Positions 46,306 through 54,565 of a DNA stretch of 64,000 nucleotides are shown here, one piece after another. The translations under genes were made by a program, and so were the position numbers. Positions within the stretch are counted from its first letter, which is position 1. Each line of letters starts with the position of its first letter. The DNA comes from DATAZK01 sp965199805. GTDB lineage: Bacteria; Actinomycetota; Actinomycetes; Frankiales; Frankiaceae. The notes below the pieces were generated by a model. It made no database searches. It saw only the letters and a list, made by a program, of their open reading frames with translations, and was not told the origin of the DNA. Where the stretch lies: assembly GCA_965199805.1 (NCBI GenBank), contig CBDATO010000001.1, forward strand, positions 2,914,001 through 2,978,000. The letters run 5' to 3'.

Positions 46306-47436
46306 GATGACCCATGACCAGTCTGCCTTGCTCGACCTGCTGGCGGAACTCAACACGGCCGACGAGGTGTCGGTGATGCGCCGGATCCTGGCGTCCGGTT
46401 TGCAGGCGCTGATTGAGGCCGAGGCAACGGTGGTGATTGGCGCCGGCCGGCACGAACGCACGCCTGCCCGAACGACGCAGCGCAACGGCAGCCGGCCCAA
46501 GACCGTGACGACTACCGCCGGCGACATCAATGTGGCGATCCCGAAGACCCGGACCGGCAGCTTCTTCCCGAGCCTGCTCGAGCCGCGGCGCCGCATCGAC
46601 CGAGCCCTGCATGCGGTGATCTGCGAGGCCTACGTGCATGGCGTCTCCACCCGCAAGGTCGACGACCTCGTCACCGCCATGGGCGGCCTGTCCGGAGTAT
46701 CGAAAAGCGAAGTCAGCAGGATCTGCGGCCAGCTCGATGAGGAGGTCGGTGCGTTCGCCAACCGGCCGTTGGACGAGACTGGCTATCCCTACTTGTTCGT
46801 TGACGCCACCTATTGCAAGGTCCGCACCGGCGGACGGGTTGTCTCCCAGGCGGTCGTTGTCGCCACCGGCGTCACTGCTGATGGCCGCCGGGAGGTGCTC
46901 GTTCACGCCGTCGGTGACAGTGAGACCGAGGCGTTCTGGACCATTCCTGCGTAGCCTGCGCGACCGGGGCCTTTGCGGGGTGCAGCTGGTCATTTCCGAC
47001 GCGCATCGCGGTCTGGTCGCCGCCATCGCGACCGTACTGCAGGGTGTCGCCTGGCGCCGCCGCCGGGTGCATTTCCTGCGCAATTGTGCTGGTCAAGGTA
47101 CGTAGAGGTGACTCTGAGATGATCGCCGCCGCCGTCCGGACGATCTTCGCCCAGCCCACCGGTGCACTCGTGCGCAGCCAGGTCGACGAGGGCGCCCGGC
47201 TGCTCGATCCCAAGTTCCCGGCCGTCGCCGGACTGCTGCTCGACGCCAAAGCTGACATCACCGCGTTCGCCGACTTCCCCGAGGCGCATTGGAAGAAGGT
47301 CTGGTCGACCAACCCGCTGGAACGGCTGAACAAAGAGATCAAGGGCGCACCGACGTGGTCGGCATTTTCCCCCACCCGAGCATGGCCGCACTCTTCGCGA
47401 CCCCGACCGCCCTGCCGACACGGCCAGAGGAGGTAG
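46306..47436 (+). pseudogene. IS256-family (mutator) transposase c, frameshifted
   Basis: ATG 46306 starts MTHDQSALLDLLAELNTADE. The first part includes TRKVDDLVTAMGGLSGVSKSE and the Asp motif YPYLFVDATYCKVRTGG. A frameshift near 46945 leads to LVISDAHRGLVAAIATVLQG with the second Asp, and another near 47075 to HWKKVWSTNPLERLNKEIKG with the Glu. After about 47345 it shifts again and ends. All three catalytic residues are traceable, but no single frame encodes them. Confidence 0.87.
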
Positions 47437-47528
47437 CCCAGCCACAAGCCGCCATCGCATAATCGACAACAAGCAGAGCCGCAACTTGGCCGGGGTCAGA
47501 CCGGCCGGTGCTGCACCATCCGCGATCT

Positions 47529-48004
47529 TCACAGATCTTGCCGTTCTGCCAAGGGCAGTGCGCTTTGTGTACCGGTGCTTGGCGCCGAGCCGGCCGACTG
47601 CCTCGGCGAACGCCGCTGAGCGTTTGTAGTGAGGTGGTTGTCGGTGATCACTTCGCTGATGCGCACGTCATGGCGGGCGAAGTGGGCGGCGGCGCGCGGC
47701 AGGAAGCCGGCGCAGCTGGCGCCGGTCTCGTCAGGCAGGATCTCCGAATACGCGGCCCGGGAGTAGTCATCGACCGCGGAGTGCACGTAGTCGAAGCCGA
47801 GCCCGCGCCGGGCGGCTGGCCTTGTTCCGCGGCCGTGGGCTTACCAGCCGCCGCCGTCCGGGATCCGGCCGATCTTCTTCATGTCGACATGTACCCGTTC
47901 AGCAGCGCCGGAACGTTCGCACCGCTTGGCGGTGCTGCGGCTGGCCTGGACCACCTGGCCGATGAGCGGATCGCAGTCCGACAGCCGGGCGTTAGGCGTC
48001 CCAC
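47529..48004 (-). pseudogene. IS481-type transposase relic f
   Basis: Minus-strand frames give CDPLIGQVVQASRSTAKRCE, VHVDMKKIGRIPDGGGW, then AVDDYSRAAYSEILPDETG and VITDNHLTTNAQ. These are the middle of an IS481 rve core of the same subtype as relic e (33.8-34.2 kb). Stops and frameshifts separate them. Confidence 0.78.
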
Positions 48005-48015
48005 GGCCGTAAGGG

Positions 48016-48340
48016 TCAGGCGGCCGCGGGTTGATCTTGCTGTGTCTGGTGTGCTGCCCATGCGGTGGCTTCGTCGTATCGGGCGTCGTGTCGCAGACAG
48101 CCATGCAGGACGCCGACGAGCCGATTGGACAATGCGCGTAGCGCTTGGTTATGGCTGGCGCCGGCGGCTCGACGGGTGTCGTAGTAGGCGCGTGCGCCGG
48201 GCGAGACGGTCAAGGCGAGCGAAGGCCTGCAGGTGCAGAGCGTCGCGGACCCGGTCGTTGACGGCGTGGCGGGACCCCGAGAAATGGTCCCGGCCGAGTG
48301 GAAGTTGTTCATCGGCGGCTGCAAAGGGCAGCATAGACCG
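48016..48340 (-). pseudogene. IS110-family C-terminal relic d
   Basis: The minus strand reads RRAAGASHNQALRALSNRLV and then GVLHGCLRHDARYDEATAWA, the typical end of IS110 transposases. An upstream frame gives RHAVNDRVRDALHLQAFARL. The N-terminal catalytic half is absent; the reading is similar to the type of IS110-e at 48.85 kb. Confidence 0.78.
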
Positions 48341-48344
48341 CTGG

Positions 48345-48680
48345 CGACTGATAGCCGAGTGAACTGTGCCGCCGGCGGTGGTTGTAGTTCTCCCTCTTGT
48401 CGGCAATGACGACTCGGGCCTGGGTCAGCGATCAAAACATGTTGATGTTCAGGCATTCGTCTCGAACTCGGGTGTTGAAGGACTCGACGTAGCCGTTGCG
48501 CCACGGCTCACCGGGTGGGATGAAGGACAGGGCGACCCGTTCGCCGGCCCAGTCGGCCATTGCCGCGCAGGCCAGTTCGGGGCCCTTGTCGCAGCGCAGC
48601 ACAGCCGGATAGCCGCGCGTTCGGGCGAGCCGGTCGAGCTCGGCGATTAGGGCATCGGCGGTGACCGTATGACCAAGGTG
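48345..48680 (-). pseudogene. IS3-family OrfB C-terminal relic d
   Basis: The minus strand encodes ALIAELDRLARTRGYPAVLR, CDKGPELACAAMADWAGERV and NGYVESFNTRVRDECLNINM, the second half of an IS3 integrase with Asp and Glu motifs. It is followed by frameshifted NYNHRRRHSSLGY. No OrfA or first half is nearby. Confidence 0.75.
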
Positions 48681-48849
48681 TCCTTCGTTCGATTTGTCGA
48701 CCGTGTCCGGTGCTGCGTCGCGGTGCGCCGGCCAGATGGATCTGACCTGATAGGAGCTTGGCTAGAAGCCCCGTCACAGACCTGTCGCTCCGCCCGGCCG
48801 GCTCGCTCCACCCCGTCAGAGCCAGCCAAACGGAGGAGCGGTCTCAAGC

Positions 48850-49378
48850 ATGACAACCATTGCGGCGCGCGTCATCGGCGGCGTCGACACCCACAAGCAC
48901 ACCCACTACGCATCGGCGATCGACACGAACGGACGGCTGCTCGGCCATCGGCAGTTCCCTGCAGACGATGCCGGCTATCGGTCGCTGCTCGACTGGATGC
49001 ACAGTCACGGTTCCATCCAGAAGATCGGCGTCGAAAGCACCGGCTCCTTCGGAGCCACCCTCACCCGCTTCCTCACCGGCGTCGGCATGCAGGCCGTCGA
49101 CGTCAACCGGCCGGACCGGGCAGCCCGGCGCATGGACGGCAAGTCAGACCAGCTCGACGCCGAACAGATCGCCCGCTCGGTGCTGAGCTCGACCGCCACC
49201 GCAACGCCGAAGGCGAAGTCAGGGCTGGTCGAAGTCATCCGCACCCTGCGAGTGACTCGCGCCAGCGCCGTCAAGTCCCACCCGCAGGCGTTTAACACCC
49301 TGTTCGGGATCACGATCGGCGCTCCGTCACCCTTGCGGGACGACCTGGCCGTCCTGACCAAACGCACGCTCGTCACAA
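48850..49378 (+). pseudogene. IS110-family transposase e, 3' truncated
   Basis: GGAGGAGCGG precedes ATG 48850. The frame gives VIGGVDTHKHTHYASAIDTN, GVESTGSFGATLTRFL and the DEDD motif KSDQLDAEQIARSVLS, then TRASAVKSHPQAFNTLFG. IS110 sequence stops at about 49378, directly at the stop codon of the minus-strand merR gene; the C-terminal half is missing. Confidence 0.85.
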
Positions 49379-49810
49379 CTACCGATCGGCCGTGTCGCCA
49401 ACCTCCCGGCCAAGTACATTCAGACGTCCGCGGCACAGCCGGGAAACGGCTTGGGCCTCGTCCAATGTGCGGTCAATCTCGGAACGACGCTCAAGTAGGT
49501 TTTTCCGCACATCTTGCAGCCGATCGAGGACGATCTTTAGCTGCGCTCGCTCAGACGTCTCTGCGCCGTCATACAGGTCGATCAACTCACGACACTCAGC
49601 GACACTCATGCCGAAGCGTCGCCCACGAAGCGCAAGTCGGAGTCGCGCCCGGTCCTGAACCGAGTAGATGCGGGTACTACCCCGCCGTACTGGAGACACG
49701 AGGCCTTCCGACTCATAGAATCGAAGCGTTCGAGTCGTCACGCCCAGCTCGTTGGCCAGCTGCCTGACCATCCACTCCTTGGTCTCCTGCCCATCATCCA
49801 CCCTTGCCAT
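49379..49810 (-). CDS. MerR-family transcriptional regulator
   Basis: The 143-residue regulator has the MerR helix-turn-helix near the start (MVRQLANELGVTTRTLRFYE, about residues 14-33), the wing RRGSTRIYSVQDRARL and a long coiled-coil dimerisation helix ending LDEAQAVSRLC. No metal-binding cysteine pair is seen. It is divergent from the acyl-CoA dehydrogenase operon (64 bases between starts) and so probably regulates it. MerR proteins called LiuR control leucine/isovalerate catabolism in other bacteria, which fits but is not proof. Its 3' end touches an IS110 fragment, so the last residues may be altered. Confidence 0.87.
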   Translation of the reverse strand: MARVDDGQETKEWMVRQLANELGVTTRTLRFYESEGLVSPVRRGSTRIYSVQDRARLRLALRGRRFGMSVAECRELIDLYDGAETSERAQLKIVLDRLQDVRKNLLERRSEIDRTLDEAQAVSRLCRGRLNVLGREVGDTADR

Positions 49811-49835
49811 GACAGCATCGTGCGCCTACCTTTGC

Positions 49836-49859
49836 GTCAACGTCAACGTCAACGTCAAC
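49836..49859 (+). repeat. Four tandem GTCAAC hexamers in the merR/dehydrogenase gap
   Basis: GTCAAC occurs four times without interruption, exactly between the divergent merR and acyl-CoA dehydrogenase starts. It could be the MerR operator or an expanded half-site. Alternatively it is a slippage-prone repeat that changes promoter spacing. Confidence 0.75.
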
Positions 49860-49873
49860 GCCTAGGGGCGCGC

Positions 49874-51025
49874 ATGCTGTTCGAACTATCAGCTGAACAT
49901 GAGGAGTTCCGGCGGGTCGTGCGTGACTTTGCCGAGACAGAAGTCGCGCCCTACGTCGCCGACTGGGACCGAGCGCGATACTTCCCTACGGAAGTCGTGG
50001 CAAAGATGGGGGAGTTAGGTCTATTTGGCTTGCTCGCGCCCGAAGAGTATGGTGGCAGCGGTGCCGACCTCACGACTCTGTGCGTGGCCATCGAGGAGCT
50101 GGGCCGAATTGACCAATCGGTCGGCATAACTCTTGAGGCCGCAGTAGGCCTCGGCATTAATCCCATTCTGACGTTTGGTAGTGAGGACCAGAAACGGCGG
50201 TGGCTGCCGGACCTGGTGGCGGGGCGCGCGTTAGCTGGCTTTGGTTTGACTGAGCCGGACGCAGGTTCGGACGCCGCCGCCACCCGCACCAAGGCGGAGC
50301 TCTTGGGCGGACAGTGGGTCATCAACGGTTCAAAAGCATTCATCACCAATTCAGGAACGAAAATAACGTCGGTCGTGACGGTCACCGCGCGTAGCGGTCC
50401 TGATGAGATCTCGGCAATCATTGTTCCAACCGATACGCCTGGATTCATAGTGCAACCGTCCTACGAAAAGCTTGGCTGGCATAGCTCTGATACGCACGGG
50501 TTGACGTTCGCCGAATGCCGGGTTCCGGAAGCGAACCTGCTAGGCGAGCGAGGGCGCGGGTATAAGCAGTTCCTATCGAGTCTCGACGATGGACGCATTG
50601 CCATTTCTGCGCTCGCCGTCGGACTCGCCCAGGCCTGTCTCGAGCATTCAGTACAGTACGCCAAGCAACGGTTGAGTTTCGGTGCTTCTATCGGTTCGCG
50701 CCAAGGGGTGGCCTTTCAAATTAGCGACCTTGCTGTCTCGGTCGAAGCGGCACGCCTGCTTACATACAAGGCGGCAGCTCTTAAGGATGCCGGGGGGGCG
50801 CGAGCCGAAGTTAAGCGTGCTGCGGCCATCGCAAAGCTCTACTCGACGGAGGCGGCGGTGGTTGCAACAAGGATCGCGACGCAGGTGTTCGGGGGCAACG
50901 GATTTATGGAGGAGTTTCCGGTTGCCCGCTTTTACCGGGATGCCAAGATTCTTGAGATTGGCGAAGGAACCTCTGAGGTTCAGCGAATCCTCATCGCCCG
51001 GGGATTGGGGCTTAGCGTCTCATGA
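49874..51025 (+). CDS. Acyl-CoA dehydrogenase (isovaleryl/short-chain type, FadE19-like)
   Basis: The 383-residue flavoenzyme starts MLFELSAEHEEFRRVVRDFA; ATG 49874 with AGGGG upstream is preferred over a frame running through the hexamer repeats. Signatures are GFGLTEPDAGSDAAATRT (about residue 126) and QVFGGNGFMEEFPVARFYRD. At about residue 363 the catalytic Glu is in IGEGTSEVQR, in contrast to the dehydrogenases at 12.7 and 60.7 kb. It would dehydrogenate a short or branched acyl-CoA such as isovaleryl-CoA. It is the first gene of a five-gene operon with the carboxyltransferase, epsilon subunit, MaoC and CitE, matching the content of the M. tuberculosis fadE19 locus. Confidence 0.9.
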   Translation: MLFELSAEHEEFRRVVRDFAETEVAPYVADWDRARYFPTEVVAKMGELGLFGLLAPEEYGGSGADLTTLCVAIEELGRIDQSVGITLEAAVGLGINPILTFGSEDQKRRWLPDLVAGRALAGFGLTEPDAGSDAAATRTKAELLGGQWVINGSKAFITNSGTKITSVVTVTARSGPDEISAIIVPTDTPGFIVQPSYEKLGWHSSDTHGLTFAECRVPEANLLGERGRGYKQFLSSLDDGRIAISALAVGLAQACLEHSVQYAKQRLSFGASIGSRQGVAFQISDLAVSVEAARLLTYKAAALKDAGGARAEVKRAAAIAKLYSTEAAVVATRIATQVFGGNGFMEEFPVARFYRDAKILEIGEGTSEVQRILIARGLGLSVS

Positions 51026-51035
51026 GGCAAATAGC

Positions 51036-52553
51036 ATGAATTCCGACATACGGGTCGCCCGGGATGCGACGCTAACGCCGACGCGCGCGGCCGCCGACAA
51101 GCTTTCTGAGCAAAACAAGCTGTACGTACGAGACCGTCTTGACCTGCTTCTTGATCCAGACAGCTTTGTCGAGGACGGACAACTTGCGAATACTCTGGCT
51201 GACAGGCTGCCTGCCGATGGCGTTATAACAGGGCAGGGCCTGATAGATGGCCGGCCAGTGCTCGTGGTAGCGAACGACTCCACAGTCAAAGCCGGCTCGT
51301 GGGGAGCCCTCACCGTTGAGAAGATCATCCGAGTGACTGAAAGAGCGCTAGTCGAAGAGCTGCCCGTCTTTTGGCTGATTGATTCAGCCGGCGCTCGTAT
51401 CACGGACCAAGTAGCACTATTTCCCGGACGCCGGGGCGCCGGAAGGATCTTTCACAATCAGGTATCCCTGTCCGGCAAGGTGCCGCAAATCTGCTGCTTG
51501 TTTGGCCCATCCGCTGCGGGGGGCGCCTACATCCCGGCCTTCTGCGACATTGTAATCATGGTTGAGGGTAACGCGTCGATGTATCTTGGGTCGCCGCGCA
51601 TGGCCGAAATGGTGGTCGGCGAAAGCGTCAGCTTGGAGGAGATGGGTGGCGCACGCATGCACGCGACCGTCAGCGGTTGCGGCGACAATCTTGCTGTCGA
51701 CGATGAAGACGCTATTGAGCAGGCTAAACTTTTCTTCTCCTATCTACCTTCGTGCTGGCGGGAGCAACCGCCTGACGCGTTTTCGGAGCCGCCGGTCGCC
51801 GCATTGACCGTGCACACCGTCCCAGCCGATGAGGCCGTTCCCTTCGACATGCACACCGTTGTCGACTGCCTCGTCGACGTCGATTCTTTCTACGAGATCA
51901 AGCCACTCTTCGCCAGTGAGCTCATCGTCGGTATGGGACGCCTTGACGGCCGACCGATCGGCGTAGTGGCGAATAACTCGGTTGTGCGCGGCGGCGCTCT
52001 CTTCGGCGACTCGGCTGATAAGGCGGCGCACTTCATTTGGCTTTGCGACGCGTTCAATGTACCGCTGCTTTACCTCGCCGACGTGCCCGGGTTCATGATC
52101 GGGAGTCAGGTAGAGCGGCAAGGCATCATTCGGCATGGCGCGAGAATGATCACGGCAGTGTCAGAAGCGAATGTCCCACAGATAAGCGTCGTCGTCCGCA
52201 AGGCCTACGGTGCCGGCCTATATGCCATGGCTGGCCCCGGATTCATGCCGGACGCCTGCCTCGCGCTGCCCACGGGTCGAATTGCCGTCATGGGACCTCA
52301 GGCGGCGGTGAACGCCGTCTATGCCAACCGCATCGAGGCGATCGCCGACCTAGAGGAAAGAGCAGAATTTATCAACGCAAAGCGCGTCGACTTTGAAAGG
52401 GATGTCGACCTACTGCGCCTCGCCTCCGACCTCGTTCTCGACGGAGTCATAGCCCCGGAGGGATTGCGTGTCGAGCTGGTTCGGCGTTTCAATTCGTTGG
52501 TCGGGAAACCACGCGCAACTATTGAAAAGCGCCATGGGGTGCCGCCCGGATGA
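51036..52553 (+). CDS. Acyl-CoA carboxylase beta subunit (carboxyltransferase, AccD1-like)
   Basis: The 505-residue carboxyltransferase has two crotonase-like halves: FGPSAAGGAYIPAFCDIVIM (about residue 158), forming one oxyanion pocket, and KAYGAGLYAMAGPGFMPDA (about 389), forming the second, with DVPGFMIGSQVERQGIIRHG between them. It would transfer CO2 from carboxybiotin to an acyl-CoA; next to an isovaleryl-type dehydrogenase, 3-methylcrotonyl-CoA is the likely substrate, by inference. GAGG lies before ATG 51036, ten bases after the dehydrogenase stop. No biotin-carboxylase/biotin-carrier alpha subunit is in the window, so the enzyme depends on one encoded elsewhere. Confidence 0.92.
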   Translation: MNSDIRVARDATLTPTRAAADKLSEQNKLYVRDRLDLLLDPDSFVEDGQLANTLADRLPADGVITGQGLIDGRPVLVVANDSTVKAGSWGALTVEKIIRVTERALVEELPVFWLIDSAGARITDQVALFPGRRGAGRIFHNQVSLSGKVPQICCLFGPSAAGGAYIPAFCDIVIMVEGNASMYLGSPRMAEMVVGESVSLEEMGGARMHATVSGCGDNLAVDDEDAIEQAKLFFSYLPSCWREQPPDAFSEPPVAALTVHTVPADEAVPFDMHTVVDCLVDVDSFYEIKPLFASELIVGMGRLDGRPIGVVANNSVVRGGALFGDSADKAAHFIWLCDAFNVPLLYLADVPGFMIGSQVERQGIIRHGARMITAVSEANVPQISVVVRKAYGAGLYAMAGPGFMPDACLALPTGRIAVMGPQAAVNAVYANRIEAIADLEERAEFINAKRVDFERDVDLLRLASDLVLDGVIAPEGLRVELVRRFNSLVGKPRATIEKRHGVPPG

Positions 52554-52738
52554 CTCACGCGATCAGGGAGTTCCGCGTTTTTGGCGGTCCGACCGATGTA
52601 GAGTTGGCGGCGCTGGTCGCGGTTCTCCTGACGAAAGTCGCCACCGGACCATCACGCGTTTCCGATTACGAGGTGTGGCGAGAGACGAGATTGGCGGCGG
52701 TGCGTCGAAACGGAACAGCAACGAGGAGGCGGCTATGA
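52550..52738 (+). CDS. Acyl-CoA carboxylase epsilon subunit (AccE-like)
   Basis: The 62-residue protein starts ATGA-overlapped with the carboxyltransferase stop. It has the small actinobacterial epsilon-subunit pattern EFRVFGGPTDVELAALVAVL followed by a basic tail with Trp (SDYEVWRETRLAAVRR). Such subunits help assemble the alpha and beta subunits of acyl-CoA carboxylases. Its end overlaps the MaoC start (ATGA at 52735). It is short, but placement inside an operon with 4-base overlaps on both sides makes it a real gene. Confidence 0.8.
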   Translation: MTHAIREFRVFGGPTDVELAALVAVLLTKVATGPSRVSDYEVWRETRLAAVRRNGTATRRRL

Positions 52739-53253
52739 TGGCGTCCCTTGCGAACAGACAAGGTTGGCCTCGCGATGAACAACGTGGCCGTTGGCTAGAC
52801 GAGCTCAAGCTCGGCGTCGTGTACGTGCACCAGCCCGGTCGGACGATGACCGAGTATGACAATATCCTCTTCTCAACGCTGTCCATGAATCCACAGGCCC
52901 TGCACGTTGACTTTGCTTACGCGACGAGCCAAGAGCCGTTCGCTAAACCATTGGTCAATAGCATGTTCACGCTAGCCACATTGGTGGGAATGTCGGTCAG
53001 TCATCTAACCCGAGGGACGATCGTCGCCAACCTCGGTTTCAGTGATGTCCGGTTCCCTAGTCCACTATTCCATGGAGACACAGTCTACGGCGAGACCGTA
53101 GTCCTCAATAAGCGGGTGTCAGCCTCCCGGCCGGCAACGGGCATCGCCACACTTGAACACACAGCCCGGAATCAGGACGGGATAATCGTCGCCTTTGCCG
53201 TCCGTCAAGTCATGATGCGTCGATCGCCCGAGTTAAATGGGGCGGCGTCGTGA
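52735..53253 (+). CDS. MaoC-family dehydratase (Rv2499c-like)
   Basis: The 172-residue single hot-dog protein begins MMASLANRQGWPRDEQRGRW, with GAGGAGG shortly upstream. It has the family core YDNILFSTLSMNPQALHVDF, in which the Asn/His region takes the place of the hydratase dyad, and then VRFPSPLFHGDTVYGET. It likely hydrates a short unsaturated CoA ester (mesaconyl- or methylglutaconyl-type) to feed the CitE lyase that follows. The start overlaps the epsilon-subunit stop and its own stop overlaps the citE GTG. In M. tuberculosis the equivalent gene, Rv2499c, lies next to citE. The precise substrate is unproven. Confidence 0.85.
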   Translation: MMASLANRQGWPRDEQRGRWLDELKLGVVYVHQPGRTMTEYDNILFSTLSMNPQALHVDFAYATSQEPFAKPLVNSMFTLATLVGMSVSHLTRGTIVANLGFSDVRFPSPLFHGDTVYGETVVLNKRVSASRPATGIATLEHTARNQDGIIVAFAVRQVMMRRSPELNGAAS

Positions 53254-54047
53254 GTTCGGCCGTCGCCTGGCTTTTTTGCCCAGCCGACCGGCCTTCGCGG
53301 TTTGAAAAGGCGGCCGGCGCAGCGGATGTAGTCATCTTGGATTTGGAGGACGGTGTTGCCGCAGCGAATCGCCCGGCGGCTCGCGACGCGCTTCGCCAGA
53401 CGAAGCTTGACCCGACCCGGACGGTTGTGCGCATTAATCCCTACGGTACCCCCGACCACCGCAGAGATCTAATCGCCCTGAGACAGACGGACTATCGGCA
53501 AGTGATGCTTGCCAAAACGGAGTCACCCGAGCAGCTCTCCCAACTGACCCAGTACAACGTGGTCGCCCTATGCGAAACGCCAAAAGGTGTTCTCAATGCG
53601 CCGAGCATCGCCGGCTCGAGCAACGTCGTAGCAGTGATGTGGGGAGCCGAGGACCTTGTCGCGAGCCTCGGCGGCCGAGCGAGCCGCTTTCATGACGGTC
53701 AATATCGAGATGTGGCCCGTCACGCTCGGTCAGCAGTGCTACTTGCGGCGGGATCAGCCGGTAAGACGGCTGTCGACTCTGTATATCTCGCGATTAGCGA
53801 CATGGACGGGCTCGCTGGTGAGGCTGCTGACGCTGTGAGTGTTGGATTCGCGGCGAAAGCTTGCATCCATCCTAGTCAGGTACCGGTCATTAAAAAGGCG
53901 TTCGTGCCCACAGCGATTGAGCTAGCTTGGGCAATCCGCGTACTCAAGGCTTCGGAGGAAGGCGTCGGCGTTTTCCTGTTGGACGGCGTAATGGTCGATG
54001 AGCCGGTCATCCGGCAAGCTCGAGCGATTATTGAGCGAGCCGGGTGA
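53250..54047 (+). CDS. citE: CitE-like CoA-ester lyase (HpcH/HpaI family)
   Basis: The 265-residue TIM-barrel lyase starts at GTG 53250, overlapping the maoC stop. Conserved elements are WLFCPADRPSRFEKA, DVVILDLEDGV with metal-binding Glu33, VVRINPYGTP, LAKTESPEQL, ALCETPKGVL, WGAEDLVASLGG with the second metal ligand pair (about residues 133-134) and KACIHPSQVPVI. It would cleave a 3-hydroxy-acyl-CoA such as citramalyl-CoA or (R)-3-hydroxy-3-methylglutaryl-CoA, as reported for M. tuberculosis Rv2498c. It is not a citrate lyase, since the partner subunits are absent. It closes the operon and abuts a transposon relic. Confidence 0.88.
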   Translation: MSSAVAWLFCPADRPSRFEKAAGAADVVILDLEDGVAAANRPAARDALRQTKLDPTRTVVRINPYGTPDHRRDLIALRQTDYRQVMLAKTESPEQLSQLTQYNVVALCETPKGVLNAPSIAGSSNVVAVMWGAEDLVASLGGRASRFHDGQYRDVARHARSAVLLAAGSAGKTAVDSVYLAISDMDGLAGEAADAVSVGFAAKACIHPSQVPVIKKAFVPTAIELAWAIRVLKASEEGVGVFLLDGVMVDEPVIRQARAIIERAG

Positions 54048-54565
54048 TAGGCGCGCTTTCGGAGGCAATTCGATTGTCATATGGGTCGGTGTGCGTCGCC
54101 GGGGGCGGCGTCTTCGCGTGAGGCGCAGTGACCGAGTCTGGCCGACCGGAGCTCTGTGAGTCGGTCGGCGCCGAGCAGGTGCGCCTCGTCCAGGACGACG
54201 ATGGCGGTGCGGCCACGTTCGTGTTCCTCGGCGGCGAGTAGGTCCATGGTCTGCGGGATGAGCGCCGCTTTGTGGAAGCGGGGCGTGCCGCCGAAGGCGG
54301 TGACGATCCCGAGGCCACGGCCGCCGACACCCGGATTACCCAGGTAGATGATCGTGTGCCGCGACGGCTCCAGCGCCGCGAGCGCGGTACGGACGGCGAC
54401 GGTCTCGCCGGCGCCGACTTCGCTGGAGACGACACCGAGGCCGCGTTCGGTGATGCACCAGCCGATGCGGGTGACGGCTTCGGCGTGCGCGCCGTGGCGG
54501 TGCAGCATCTTCGGCGCCGGCGACCGACCGAACGGGTCGTGCTGAACCCATAATGCGACTTCAGC

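Noticed and set aside
49836..49859. A CRISPR-like or minisatellite array
   Set aside because: Only four 6-base units without spacers are present; no CRISPR repeats or cas genes were seen anywhere in the window.
49820..49873. An earlier start for the acyl-CoA dehydrogenase encoding an Arg-Gln repeat
   Set aside because: The repeat is the GTCAAC hexamer tract in the promoter region; family members start at MLFELSAEHEEF.
50682..52553. A 623-codon start for the carboxyltransferase gene
   Set aside because: The first 118 codons lie inside the acyl-CoA dehydrogenase gene in another frame; ATG 51036 just after that gene's stop fits the family length.
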